Of a DNA stretch of 64,000 nt, positions 37,886 to 47,070 are shown in pieces (position 1 is the stretch's first letter; each line of letters begins with the position of its first letter). This stretch comes from Massilia agri (lineage in GTDB: Bacteria; Pseudomonadota; Gammaproteobacteria; Burkholderiales; Burkholderiaceae_D). A program made the translations under genes and the position numbers. Where the stretch lies: the NCBI RefSeq assembly GCF_024753255.1, contig NZ_JANUHA010000005.1, positions 124,001 through 188,000 of the forward strand. Direction: 5' to 3'. A model generated the notes under the pieces. It was not told the DNA's origin. It ran no database searches and was given only the letters and a program-made list of their open reading frames with translations.

Positions 37886-40207
37886 ATGCAGACCGATCTC
37901 CTCCACAACCTGAACGAAGAACAGCTCGCCGCCGTCACCCTGCCGTCGCAGAGCGCGCTGATTCTGGCCGGCGCCGGCTCCGGCAAGACCCGCGTGCTGA
38001 CCACCCGCATCGCCTGGCTGATCCAGACCGGGCAGGTCTCGCCGGCCGGCATCATGGCGGTGACGTTCACGAACAAGGCGGCGAAGGAGATGCTGACGCG
38101 CCTGTCTTCCATGCTGCCCATCAATACGCGCGGCATGTGGATCGGCACCTTCCACGGCCTGTGCAACCGCCTGCTGCGCACCCACTACAAGGATGCGGCG
38201 CTGCCGCAGACCTTCCAGATCCTGGATTCGCAAGACCAGCTCTCGCTGATCAAGCGCATGCTCAAGGCGGCCAATGTGGACGACGAGAAGTACCCGGCCA
38301 AGGCGCTGATGTACTTCATCAACAACGCGAAGGAACAGGGCCTGCGCGCGAACCGGCTGGAGCCGAACGACCCGATCGAGCGCCGCATGATCGAGCTCTA
38401 CGAACTCTACGAGGGCCAGTGCCAGCGCGAAGGCGTGGTCGATTTCGCCGAGCTGCTGCTGCGTTCCTACGAACTGCTGGCGCGCAACGGACCGCTGCGC
38501 CACCACTACCAGATGCGCTTCCGCCACATCCTGGTGGACGAGTTCCAGGATACCAATGACCTGCAATACAACCTGCTGAAGCTGCTCGCCGGCCACGACG
38601 AGGAGGGCGGCGGCGCCATCTTCGCGGTGGGCGACGACGACCAGAGCATCTACGCCTTCCGCGGCGCCAACGTCGGCAATATGCAGGCCTTCGAGCGCGA
38701 ATTCCGCGTCAAGAACCTGATCAAGCTGGAGCAGAACTACCGTTCCTTCGGCCACATTCTGGACAGCGCCAACTACCTGATCGCGAACAACAGCAAGCGC
38801 CTCGGCAAGAACCTGCGTACCGACGCGGGCCAGGGCGAGCAGGTGCGCGTCTACGAGGCCGCCTCCGACCTCGAGGAAGCGCAGTGGATCATCGAGGAAG
38901 CCAAGAGCCTGATGAACGAGGGCGTGCCGCGCAGCGAGATCGCGATCCTGTACCGCTCGAATGCGCAAAGCCGCGTGATCGAGCATGCGCTGTTCGCGGC
39001 CGGCATTCCCTACACCGTGTACGGCGGCCTGCGCTACTTCCAGCGTGCCGAGGTCAAGCACGCGATCGCCTACCTGCAGCTGATGGACAATCCGCACAAC
39101 GATTCGGCCTTCCTGCGCGTGGTGAACTTCCCGACCCGCGGCATCGGCGCGCGCTCGATCGAGCAGCTGCAGATGGCGGCCGATTCCTATGGCATCTCGC
39201 TGTACGCGGCCGTGCCTTACATGACGGGCAAGGCGGGCTCCTCGCTGGGGGCGTTCGTGAAGATCATCGAGTCGGCGCGCTTCGAAACCCAGCAGCTGCC
39301 GCTGCCGGAACTGGTGCGCGTGGTGCTGGAGCGCAGCGGCCTGCTCGAGTACTACCAGAAAGAAAAAGAAGGCGCCGACCGCATCGAGAACCTGGAGCAG
39401 ATGGTCAATGCGGCGACCCAGTTCGTGCAGGAAGAAGGCTTCGGCATCGCCGCGCCCGCGCACCTGGGGCCGCCTTCCTTGCCGCAGGCAGGCGACGCGA
39501 TCGTGATGGAAGACGGCATCGAGGTGCTGGAAGGCGGCGCGCCGCTGCCGAGCGTGATGTCGCCGCTGTCGGCTTTCCTGACCCACGCCTCGCTGGAAGC
39601 GGGCGACGCCCAGGCCCAGGCCGGCCAGGACGCCATGCAGCTCATGACCGTGCACTCGGCCAAGGGCCTGGAATTCGACGCGGTCTTCATCACCGGCCTG
39701 GAAGAAGGCCTGTTCCCGCACGAGAGCAGCGCGCGCGAGCTCGATGGGGTCGATGAGGAGCGCCGCCTGATGTACGTGGCGATCACGCGCGCGCGCCGGC
39801 GCCTGTACATGAGCTTTACCCAGCAGCGCATGCTGCATGGCCAGACCCGCTTCAACATGAAGTCGCGCTTCTTCGACGAACTGCCGGAAGAGTCGATCAA
39901 GTGGCTGTCGCCGCGGGTGCAGACCAACTGGTTCGCGGGCCGCAAATCGCAGACCGCCTGGGACGATGCCGAATTCCGCAACGGCACCGACAACCGCATC
40001 GCGCAGCAGATCACGAACAAGTCGGCCGCCGGCAACGGCACCGGCTGGCGCGTGGGCGAGACGGTGGCGCACGCCAAGTTCGGCGAGGGCGTGATCGTGA
40101 ATATCGAAGGCGGGGCGGGGGCGGCGCGCGCGCAGATCAACTTCGGCGCGGCGGGGATGAAAGTGCTCGATCTGTCCGTCGCAAAACTCGAACGCGTCGG
40201 GCGTTGA
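37886..40207 (+). CDS. uvrD: DNA helicase II (UvrD/PcrA)
   Basis: A 773-residue superfamily 1 3-prime to 5-prime helicase for nucleotide-excision and mismatch repair. Walker A is AGAGSGKTRVL at about residue 29. Other motifs: FTNKAAKEM (Ia), LVDEFQDTND (II), VGDDDQSIYAFRGA (III), LEQNYRS (IV), MTVHSAKGLEFD (V) and VAITRARRRLYMSF (VI). A C-terminal Tudor-like segment (WRVGETVAHAKFGEGVIVNI) typical of UvrD/PcrA for RNA polymerase contact is present. No ribosome-binding site is visible before the ATG. It is a separate unit with its own promoter. Confidence 0.94.
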   Translation: MQTDLLHNLNEEQLAAVTLPSQSALILAGAGSGKTRVLTTRIAWLIQTGQVSPAGIMAVTFTNKAAKEMLTRLSSMLPINTRGMWIGTFHGLCNRLLRTHYKDAALPQTFQILDSQDQLSLIKRMLKAANVDDEKYPAKALMYFINNAKEQGLRANRLEPNDPIERRMIELYELYEGQCQREGVVDFAELLLRSYELLARNGPLRHHYQMRFRHILVDEFQDTNDLQYNLLKLLAGHDEEGGGAIFAVGDDDQSIYAFRGANVGNMQAFEREFRVKNLIKLEQNYRSFGHILDSANYLIANNSKRLGKNLRTDAGQGEQVRVYEAASDLEEAQWIIEEAKSLMNEGVPRSEIAILYRSNAQSRVIEHALFAAGIPYTVYGGLRYFQRAEVKHAIAYLQLMDNPHNDSAFLRVVNFPTRGIGARSIEQLQMAADSYGISLYAAVPYMTGKAGSSLGAFVKIIESARFETQQLPLPELVRVVLERSGLLEYYQKEKEGADRIENLEQMVNAATQFVQEEGFGIAAPAHLGPPSLPQAGDAIVMEDGIEVLEGGAPLPSVMSPLSAFLTHASLEAGDAQAQAGQDAMQLMTVHSAKGLEFDAVFITGLEEGLFPHESSARELDGVDEERRLMYVAITRARRRLYMSFTQQRMLHGQTRFNMKSRFFDELPEESIKWLSPRVQTNWFAGRKSQTAWDDAEFRNGTDNRIAQQITNKSAAGNGTGWRVGETVAHAKFGEGVIVNIEGGAGAARAQINFGAAGMKVLDLSVAKLERVGR

Positions 40208-40246
40208 TTGGCATCGATGTGGGCGGCAATGCCGCCCGCACGACCG

Positions 40247-41017
40247 TTATTTTGCGAGGTTCACGCCGCCATCCTGCGGCTTGCCGAAAATCTGCCGGTA
40301 GCCCGCATACATCGCACACTGCAGCAGCAGCACGAACAGGAAGATCAGCCACATGATCACCACGCGCGTCATGTTCGAGGCGCCCAGCAGCAGGGTGATC
40401 ACCATGCAGATTCCCAGGAAAATCGCGAACCAGGCCAGCAGCAGCACGATGAACACGCGCGCGCTGCGCAGCACGGCGAAGAAACTGTAGAAGATCGCCT
40501 TGCCCGGCGTCATCTTCTGCCAGTAGGTCAGCGGCGCCGCGAAGCACAGCGACATCAGGATGATCACGTCCAGGCCGAACACGGCGAACATGCCGAACAG
40601 GTCCGAGGCCGCCACCTGCGGCTGGCCGCCTTCGCGGCCCTGGCGCGCCATCTGTTCCCAGAAGCCCGGGTCGACCGCGAAGCGCATCAGGAGCGCCATC
40701 AGCAGCGACACGCCGAGGTAGATCAGGCCGACCTTGCACAGCTCCGGCAGCACGGGTTTGCGAAAACCGGTGAGCAGCACGCCGGGCGTGACCCGTTCGC
40801 CGTTCTCGATCATCAGGCAGGCCTTCATGAAGGCCATCGAGAAGGAAGGAATCAGGACCACGGCGACCATGGGCCCGAGCAGGGGCACGGCGCTGATGCC
40901 GATGCTGATCAGGATGTTCGCGAACAGCAGGGTGGTCAGGGCGGCGGGCTGCTTGCGGAACAGGCCGGCGCCTTGCTTGAGCCAGTGCCAGCCGGTGATT
41001 GCGGGAATAGAGTTCAT
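40247..41017 (-). CDS. BPSS1780 family membrane protein
   Basis: A 256-residue integral membrane protein with about six spans. It opens [20 protein letters not shown] and shows the [19 protein letters not shown] start typical of the BPSS1780 family of betaproteobacteria. [19 protein letters not shown] and the last span [20 protein letters not shown] follow. Function is unknown. It overlaps the thrB stop by 4 bases and lies between thrB and convergent uvrD. Confidence 0.85.
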   Translation of the reverse strand: MNSIPAITGWHWLKQGAGLFRKQPAALTTLLFANILISIGISAVPLLGPMVAVVLIPSFSMAFMKACLMIENGERVTPGVLLTGFRKPVLPELCKVGLIYLGVSLLMALLMRFAVDPGFWEQMARQGREGGQPQVAASDLFGMFAVFGLDVIILMSLCFAAPLTYWQKMTPGKAIFYSFFAVLRSARVFIVLLLAWFAIFLGICMVITLLLGASNMTRVVIMWLIFLFVLLLQCAMYAGYRQIFGKPQDGGVNLAK

Positions 41018-41973
41018 AAGGGCAGCTGGGGCGCGGCGCGTTCGATGCGCTCGCGCAGGATGCGTTCGAAATGGGTCGGATCGTGCGGCGTGAGCAGTTC
41101 GGCCGCACGGGGAAGATGGAGGTCGTACAGGCGCGAGAGCCAGAAGCGCAGGGCGCCGGCGCGCAGCATCGGCTGCCAGGCGGCGCCTTCTTCCTGCGTG
41201 AAGGGCCGCGCCGCGTGGTAGGCGTCCAGCAAAGCGCGCACGCGCGCATCAATGAGCCTGCCCGTGGCCAGGTCGATGCACCAGTCGTTGACGGTGACCG
41301 CGATGTCGAACAGCCAGGTGTCGACGCCGGCGAAATAGAAGTCGAAGCAGCCGGACAGGCGCTCGCCTTCGAACATGACGTTGTTGCGGAACAGGTCGGC
41401 GTGCACCGGCCCGCGCGGCAGGGCGGCATAGGTGGCGCCGGCCGCGAAGTCCGCCTGGTAAGCCGTCTCCGTGCGCAGCAGCGCGGCTTCCTCGATGCTC
41501 AGGAATGGCTGGACCTCGGGCGCGGTGGCCAGGATCCAGTCCAGGCCACGCAAATTCGGCTGATGCAGTTCGAAATCCCGGCCGGCCAGGTGCATGCGCG
41601 CCAGCATGCGGCCCACTTCGGCGCAGTGCACCGGCTGCGGGTCGAGCTGGGAAGCGCCGGAGAGGCGGCTGACGATGATGGCCGGCTTGCCGTGCAGGGT
41701 GACGACCAGTTCGCCGTCCCCGTTCGGGACCGGCGCCGGCACGGGGATGCCCTGCTGCGCCAGGTGGCGCATCAATTGGACGTAGAAGGGCAGCTGTTCG
41801 AAACGCAGGTTCTCGAAGATGGTGAGGACGTATTCGCCCCTTTCCGTCGTCAGGAAGAAGTTGCTGTTATCGATGCCGGAAGAAATGCCGTCGAGCGCCA
41901 GGGCGCGTCCGAGGGGGAACTGCTTGATCCACTGGGTAAGGTCGTCCAGCGAGACCGCGGTGAAAACTGCCAT
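41014..41973 (-). CDS. thrB: Homoserine kinase (type 2, APH-like)
   Basis: The 319-residue protein has the aminoglycoside-phosphotransferase fold of the second homoserine-kinase family common in betaproteobacteria: [20 protein letters not shown], the catalytic [17 protein letters not shown] (HxDLxxxN), then [17 protein letters not shown] with the metal-binding Asp. It phosphorylates homoserine on the way to threonine. It is 4 bp upstream-overlapping with the BPSS1780-family gene and close to the DUF2782 and polA genes, an order I recall from related genomes. Confidence 0.9.
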   Translation of the reverse strand: MAVFTAVSLDDLTQWIKQFPLGRALALDGISSGIDNSNFFLTTERGEYVLTIFENLRFEQLPFYVQLMRHLAQQGIPVPAPVPNGDGELVVTLHGKPAIIVSRLSGASQLDPQPVHCAEVGRMLARMHLAGRDFELHQPNLRGLDWILATAPEVQPFLSIEEAALLRTETAYQADFAAGATYAALPRGPVHADLFRNNVMFEGERLSGCFDFYFAGVDTWLFDIAVTVNDWCIDLATGRLIDARVRALLDAYHAARPFTQEEGAAWQPMLRAGALRFWLSRLYDLHLPRAAELLTPHDPTHFERILRERIERAAPQLPL

Positions 41974-42022
41974 GTGCTAGCAACAAAGGTGAGGGTCGGC
42001 CGCCAATCAGGCGGCACCGGGT

Positions 42023-42559
42023 TTATTTTTTCTCGACGGGTTCCAGGGGCGGCGGCGGCGGCGCGTCGGCACGGGGCGGCACGCCCGGCTTGGCCGGGGC
42101 AGGGGAGACGCTTCCATCGGCCGGGGGCTGCTTCTTCGGATTGCCGAAGTCGAATTCCTTGACGGTCCACTGCGGGCCGCGCTGCGAACTCATGGCGTCG
42201 CCAGGCAGGGCGGTGCCGACCTGGGTGTTCGGCTTCAGGGTGTAGCGGCTCGGGCCGCTTTCCACTTCCACCTCGGTCACCTGTCCGCGGTTGTCCCGCT
42301 TTTCGGTGATGCGGGTGCGTTCTTTCGGCGGGATGGTGGTGGCCGGCGTGTCGCTGCCCGGCTCGATGCGCTCGAGCTGGGGCGGCTGCTGGCTGGGGCG
42401 TTGCTGCGGCTGGGTCTGCTGCTGGGTCTGTTGTGAACCGGTCGATTGACCCGGTTGCTGGCCCGGCTGCGCGGGCATCTGCTGCTGGGCCAGGGCCAGT
42501 CCGGCGGGAATGAACAGGGACAGCGTCAAGAGTTTGAGGCGGGAAGATGTGCGCAACAT
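42023..42559 (-). CDS. Exported Pro/Gln-rich DUF2782 family protein
   Basis: A 178-residue exported protein. It starts at ATG 42559 behind AAGGTGACCATC; the frame is open to 42649 but the upstream part has no signal character. Signal peptide: LKLLTLSLFIPAGLALA-QQ. A low-complexity Gln/Pro-rich stretch follows, then the DUF2782 core (RITEKRDNRGQVTEVEVESG, YTLKPNTQVG) and a Pro-rich tail ending PPPPPLEPVEKK. Function is unknown. It lies between thrB and divergent polA; the 167 bp to polA must contain both promoters. Confidence 0.82.
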   Translation of the reverse strand: MLRTSSRLKLLTLSLFIPAGLALAQQQMPAQPGQQPGQSTGSQQTQQQTQPQQRPSQQPPQLERIEPGSDTPATTIPPKERTRITEKRDNRGQVTEVEVESGPSRYTLKPNTQVGTALPGDAMSSQRGPQWTVKEFDFGNPKKQPPADGSVSPAPAKPGVPPRADAPPPPPLEPVEKK

Positions 42560-42726
42560 GATGGTCACCTTGTGTCGTTTAGTCCATTGTAACAAACAGG
42601 CACCGTTCCCTGTGAAAAGTGCACTTAATCTCCCCGCCGTGTCCGACATGCAAGCCGGGAGAGGAGGGGCCGATTCTGCGATAATGACGAATACTCTTGC
42701 GCACCTACTTTCGATTCTTCGCCTCT

Positions 42727-45504
42727 ATGGAAAATACCCTGCTGCTCGTTGACGGTTCCAGCTATCTTTACCGCGCCTACCACGCGCTGCCCGACCTGCG
42801 CAGCCCGGACGGTTTCCCGACCGGCGCCATGCACGGGATGGTCAATATGCTGCGCCGCCTGCGCGCCGACTACCCGGCGGCCTATATCGCCTGCGTGTTC
42901 GACGCCAAGGGCAAGACCTTCCGCGACGACCTCTATCCGGAATACAAGGCCACCCGCGCCTCCATGCCGGAAGACCTGGGCAAGCAGATCGAACCGATCC
43001 ACGAAGTGGTGCGCCACATGGGCTGGCCGATCCTGATGGTCGAAGGCGTCGAGGCCGACGACGTGATCGGCACCCTGGCCGTGCAGGCCGCGGCGCGCGG
43101 CATGAAGACCGTCATCTCGACCGGCGACAAGGACCTGGCCCAGCTGGTGAACGACAAGGTCATGCTCATCAATACCATGACCAACGACAAGCTCGACGAA
43201 GCCGGCGTGATCGCCAAGTTCGGCGTGCCGCCGAACCGCATCATCGACTACCTCACCCTGATCGGCGACACCGTCGACAACGTCCCCGGCGTGAACAAAT
43301 GCGGCCCCAAGACGGCCGTGAAGTGGCTGACCCTGCATGGCTCGCTCGACGGCGTGATCGAGAATGCGCATGCGATCACCGGCGCGGTCGGCGAGAACCT
43401 GCGCGCCGCGCTGGAGTGGCTGCCGAAGGGCCGCGAACTGATCACCGTGAAGACCGACTGCGACCTCGTCAACCACGTGGTCTCCTTCGAAGAAACCCTG
43501 GTCGGCCGCCCGGAAAACGCGGAAGCGCTGCGTGACTTCTTCCAGCGCTACGGTTTCAAGACCATGCTGCGCGAACTCGGCGGTGGCAATGGCCGTGCCG
43601 ACGGCGCGGTGGCGCCTGCGCGCGGCGCCGGTCCGGGCGGCGCGCCGCTCAATTCCCCGGAAGGCGCGTCCGGCACCCTGCCGGGCATGCCCATCATCAA
43701 GGGCGAGTACGAGACCGTCCTCACCGACGAGCAGCTCGACAAATGGCTGGCGCTGGTCGACGCGGCGGAATTCACCTCGGTCGATACCGAGACCACGTCG
43801 CTGGATCCGATGACGGCTGAAATGGTTGGCATCTCGCTGTCCGTGGAAGCGGGCAAGGGCGCCTACATCCCGGTCGCGCACCGCTATGCCGGCGCGCCCG
43901 ACCAGCTGGGTCGCGAACACGTGCTGGAGCGCATGCGTTCCTGGCTCGAGAATCCGGCCAAGCCGAAACTCGGCCAGAACCTGAAGTACGACATGCACAT
44001 CTTCGAGAACCACGGGGTCAAGCTCGCGGGGATCGTGCACGACACCCTGCTGCAATCCTACGTCTTCGAGTCGCACAAGCCGCACGACATGGACACCATG
44101 GCGATGCGCCACCTCGGCTACACCACGATTCCTTTTGTGGACGTATGCGGCAAGGGCGCGAACATGATCTGCTTCGACCAGGTCGAGCTGAACCGCGCCA
44201 CGGAATATGCGGCCGAGGATTCCGACATCACCCTGCGCCTGCACCAGACCATGCTGCCCCACGTCGAAGCCGACAAAGGGCTCACCTACATCTACCGCAA
44301 CATCGAGATGCCGACCATGGAAGTGCTGCAGAAGATCGAGCGCAACGGCGTCCTGATCGATGCGGAGCTGCTCCAGAAGCAGTCGGGCGAACTGGGCGCG
44401 CGCATGCAGGAACTGGAGCAGCAGGCGTATGAAGCGGCCGGCGGCCCCTTCAACCTCGGCTCGCCCAAGCAGATCGGCGAGATCTTCTTCGGCAAGCTCG
44501 GCCTGCCCGTCATCAAGAAGACCGCCACCGGCGCGCCCTCGACCGACGAAGAGGTGCTGCAGAAGCTGGCGGAGGACTTCCCGCTGCCGAAGATCCTGCT
44601 CGAGCACCGCGGCATGTCCAAGCTGAAGTCGACCTATACCGACAAGCTGCCGAAGATGGTCAATCCGAAGACCGGCCGCGTGCACACCAACTACGCGCAG
44701 GCGGTGGCAATCACCGGCCGCCTGTCCTCGAACGAGCCGAACCTGCAGAACATCCCGGTACGCACCGCCGAAGGCCGCCGCATCCGCGAAGCGTTTGTTG
44801 CGCCCAAGGGCAGCGTGATCGTCTCTGCCGACTATTCGCAGATCGAGCTGCGCATCATGGCGCACATCTCGGGCGACCCGGCGATGCTGAAGGCCTTCGC
44901 GGAAGGCGAGGACATCCACCGCGCCACCGCCGCCGAGATCTTCGGCATCCCGCCCGAGGAAGTGCAGAGCGAGCAGCGCCGCTACGCGAAGGTGATCAAC
45001 TTCGGCCTGATCTACGGCATGAGCGCCTTCGGCCTGGCCCAGAACCTGGGCATCGAACGCGCCGCCGCCGCGAACTACATCGACCGCTACTTCGCCCGCT
45101 TCGCCGGCGTGAAGCAGTACATGGACGAGACCCGTCTGCAGGCCAAGGCGCGCGGCTATGTGGAGACCGTGTTCGGACGCCGACTCTGGCTCCCGGAAAT
45201 CAATTCGCCGAACGGCCCGCGCCGCGCCGGCGCCGAACGCGCGGCGATCAATGCGCCGATGCAGGGCACGGCGGCCGACCTGATCAAGCTGGCCATGATC
45301 GCGGTGCAGGGCTGGCTGGAAGCCGAAAAGCTCGGCACGCGCATGATCATGCAGGTGCACGACGAACTGGTGCTGGAAGTGCCGGAAGGCGAACTGGAAC
45401 TGGTGCGTGTGAAGCTGCCGGAACTGATGGCGAGCGTGGCCGAGCTGAAGGTGCCGCTGGTGGCCGAGACGGGAGTGGGGAACAATTGGGAGGAAGCCCA
45501 TTGA
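42727..45504 (+). CDS. polA: DNA polymerase I
   Basis: A 925-residue PolI with all three domains. The 5-prime nuclease (1-300) shows LLLVDGSSYLYRAYHALP, VFDAKGKTFRDDLYPEYK and EGVEADDVIGTLA. The 3-prime to 5-prime proofreading domain appears intact (SVDTETTSLDPMTAEMVG, acidic pair DxE). The polymerase has SADYSQIELRIMAHISGD (motif A), the O-helix QRRYAKVINFGLIYGMSAFG (motif B) and MQVHDELVLEVPE (motif C). The ATG at 42727 fits the MENTLLLVDG start. Its stop codon lies inside the first unit of a 21-bp tandem hairpin array. Confidence 0.97.
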   Translation: MENTLLLVDGSSYLYRAYHALPDLRSPDGFPTGAMHGMVNMLRRLRADYPAAYIACVFDAKGKTFRDDLYPEYKATRASMPEDLGKQIEPIHEVVRHMGWPILMVEGVEADDVIGTLAVQAAARGMKTVISTGDKDLAQLVNDKVMLINTMTNDKLDEAGVIAKFGVPPNRIIDYLTLIGDTVDNVPGVNKCGPKTAVKWLTLHGSLDGVIENAHAITGAVGENLRAALEWLPKGRELITVKTDCDLVNHVVSFEETLVGRPENAEALRDFFQRYGFKTMLRELGGGNGRADGAVAPARGAGPGGAPLNSPEGASGTLPGMPIIKGEYETVLTDEQLDKWLALVDAAEFTSVDTETTSLDPMTAEMVGISLSVEAGKGAYIPVAHRYAGAPDQLGREHVLERMRSWLENPAKPKLGQNLKYDMHIFENHGVKLAGIVHDTLLQSYVFESHKPHDMDTMAMRHLGYTTIPFVDVCGKGANMICFDQVELNRATEYAAEDSDITLRLHQTMLPHVEADKGLTYIYRNIEMPTMEVLQKIERNGVLIDAELLQKQSGELGARMQELEQQAYEAAGGPFNLGSPKQIGEIFFGKLGLPVIKKTATGAPSTDEEVLQKLAEDFPLPKILLEHRGMSKLKSTYTDKLPKMVNPKTGRVHTNYAQAVAITGRLSSNEPNLQNIPVRTAEGRRIREAFVAPKGSVIVSADYSQIELRIMAHISGDPAMLKAFAEGEDIHRATAAEIFGIPPEEVQSEQRRYAKVINFGLIYGMSAFGLAQNLGIERAAAANYIDRYFARFAGVKQYMDETRLQAKARGYVETVFGRRLWLPEINSPNGPRRAGAERAAINAPMQGTAADLIKLAMIAVQGWLEAEKLGTRMIMQVHDELVLEVPEGELELVRVKLPELMASVAELKVPLVAETGVGNNWEEAH

Positions 45505-45627
45505 GTATGGGCTTCCGCGCATTGAGTATGCGCTTCCGCCCATTGAGTATGGGCTTCCGCGCATTGAGTATGCGCTTCCGCCCATTGAGTATGGGCTTCC
45601 GCGCATTGAGTATGCGCTTCCGCGCAT
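45497..45627 (+). repeat. 21-bp tandem hairpin array at the polA 3-prime end
   Basis: Six full units plus the start of a seventh, in strict alternation of CCCATTGAGTATGGGCTTCC(G) and CGCATTGAGTATGCGCTTCC(G). Each can form a 5-bp stem (CCCAT/ATGGG or CGCAT/ATGCG) with the loop TGAGT. The alternating base change is matched on both sides of the stem. The first unit includes the polA TGA stop. With the preceding GGAAG it can make a 10-bp stem (arms GGAAGCCCAT and ATGGGCTTCC). There is no T-run, so it is not a standard terminator. Confidence 0.9.
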
Positions 45628-45791
45628 TAAATTGGGAGCATTGTTGCGTTGTAGATACTGAATACTCGGCTCATCTGTAAAGACTGTAAGTATTTGTTTC
45701 AAGGTGAGCCATAGCACGTAACAATTGCCGTGGGGAATGTTAAGATCCTTTCAAGCGCTGTCATTGGCGAAGCAAGAAAGGTATCCGTAAC

Positions 45792-47003
45792 GTGTTCAAG
45801 AAAAAATCCCACTTCGCCCTGCTGGGCGCCACTGTCCTTGGCGCCGCAGTCCTTGTCGCCTGCGGCGGCGGAGGCGGCGACACCGCGCCCGCCACGCCTG
45901 TCAGCACCGCCGGCACGCTCGCCGTGTCGCTGACCGATGCCCCGGCCTGCGGCTTCGATGCCGTCAATGTCACCGTCTCCAAGGTGCGCGTGCACCGCAG
46001 TGACAGCGCACTCGACACCGAGCCGGGCTGGACCGACATCACCTTGAACCCGGCCCGCAAGATCAACCTGCTGAACCTGACCAACGGCGTGCTCGAGGCG
46101 CTCGGCCAGACCTCGCTCGAAGCCGGACGCTATACCCAGATGCGCCTGGTGCTCGATGCGAATGCGGGCGGCACCGCCAATACCGTGGTCCCGCTCGACG
46201 GCAGGGCCGAGTTGCCGCTGGAGACCCCGAGCGCGGTCCAGAGCGGCATCAAGCTGGTCGGCGCGTTCGAGGTGAATGCCGGACAGAAGACCGAGGTCGT
46301 GCTCGACTTCGACGCCTGCAAGTCGGTCGTCACCCGCGGCAAGGGCAGCTATGCGCTCAAGCCGGTCGTGAAAGTGGTGCCGGTCGCCGCCAACGGCATC
46401 TCGGGCTTCGTCAGCACCGCGGTGCTCGGCAGCGGCGTGCAGGTCTCGGCGCAGCAGAACGGCAGCATCGTCAGCGCGACCACCCCGAACCCGTCCACCG
46501 GCGAATTCTTCCTCTCGCGCCTCGCGCCAGGCAACTACGACGTCGTGATCACCGCCGACAATAGCGCGGCCAGCGTGGTTGCCGCGGTCCCGGTCGCTTC
46601 GACCACCAGCACCACCGTGCTCAGCACATTGATGTCGCCGATCCTGCTCGCGCCGGGCAATACCGGCGCGATCGGCGGCACCGTGACCATGACGCCGGCG
46701 GGGGCCGAGCCGGCCTTCGTCGCGGCCAAGCAAAGCTTCGCCGCCGGCCCGACCGTGACCATCAAGTATGCCGGTGCGGACCTGGCGAGCGGCGCCTATA
46801 CCATCGCCAACCTGCCGGTGAGCGCGCCGCAGTTCGCGAGCTACAGCGCGACCCTGCCGCTGAGCTTCAGCGCCAGCAGCACGGCCCCCGCCGGCAAGTA
46901 CCGTGTCGAGGCTTCGGCCACAGGCTACGCCGCCAAGGCCGTCGACGGCGTGGATATCGGCAGCAGCAACCAGTCGAACGTGAATTTCGCACTGAGCCGC
47001 TGA
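45792..47003 (+). CDS. DUF4382 domain lipoprotein
   Basis: A 403-residue protein starting at GTG 45792. The signal ALLGATVLGAAVLVACGGGG contains a lipobox (LVAC) followed by a Gly-rich linker, so it is likely an outer-membrane lipoprotein. The DUF4382 region (residues 40-190) reads LAVSLTDAPACGFDAVNVTV, KVRVHRSDSALD and LEAGRYTQMRLVLD, a carboxypeptidase-regulatory-like beta domain. The second half is a repetitive beta-rich region (PSTGEFFLSRLAPGNYDVVI; VEASATGYAAKAVDGV). Function not known. It ends before a strong bidirectional terminator. Confidence 0.82.
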   Translation: MFKKKSHFALLGATVLGAAVLVACGGGGGDTAPATPVSTAGTLAVSLTDAPACGFDAVNVTVSKVRVHRSDSALDTEPGWTDITLNPARKINLLNLTNGVLEALGQTSLEAGRYTQMRLVLDANAGGTANTVVPLDGRAELPLETPSAVQSGIKLVGAFEVNAGQKTEVVLDFDACKSVVTRGKGSYALKPVVKVVPVAANGISGFVSTAVLGSGVQVSAQQNGSIVSATTPNPSTGEFFLSRLAPGNYDVVITADNSAASVVAAVPVASTTSTTVLSTLMSPILLAPGNTGAIGGTVTMTPAGAEPAFVAAKQSFAAGPTVTIKYAGADLASGAYTIANLPVSAPQFASYSATLPLSFSASSTAPAGKYRVEASATGYAAKAVDGVDIGSSNQSNVNFALSR

Positions 47004-47016
47004 TCACCGCAGGCAG

Positions 47017-47058
47017 AACGAAAAAGGGGCGGACCCGTGGGGCCGCCCCTTTTTCGTT
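47017..47058. terminator. Strong bidirectional terminator
   Basis: Arms AACGAAAAAGGGGCGG (47017-47032) and CCGCCCCTTTTTCGTT (47043-47058) are perfect 16-base inverted copies around a 10-base loop. The built-in A5/T5 runs serve both the DUF4382 gene and the convergent PEP-CTERM gene. Confidence 0.92.
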
Positions 47059-47070
47059 CACCCGCGTTTT

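Noticed and set aside
45497-45627. Tandem repeat as a CRISPR array
   Set aside because: Units are 21 bp with no spacers between them and differ only in paired stem bases; there are no cas genes nearby.
42625-45717. Very long open frame antisense to polA
   Set aside because: It is the mirror of a high-GC coding frame, is rich in low-complexity Arg/Ala/Val/His, and crosses the tandem repeat array. polA on the other strand has all its motifs.
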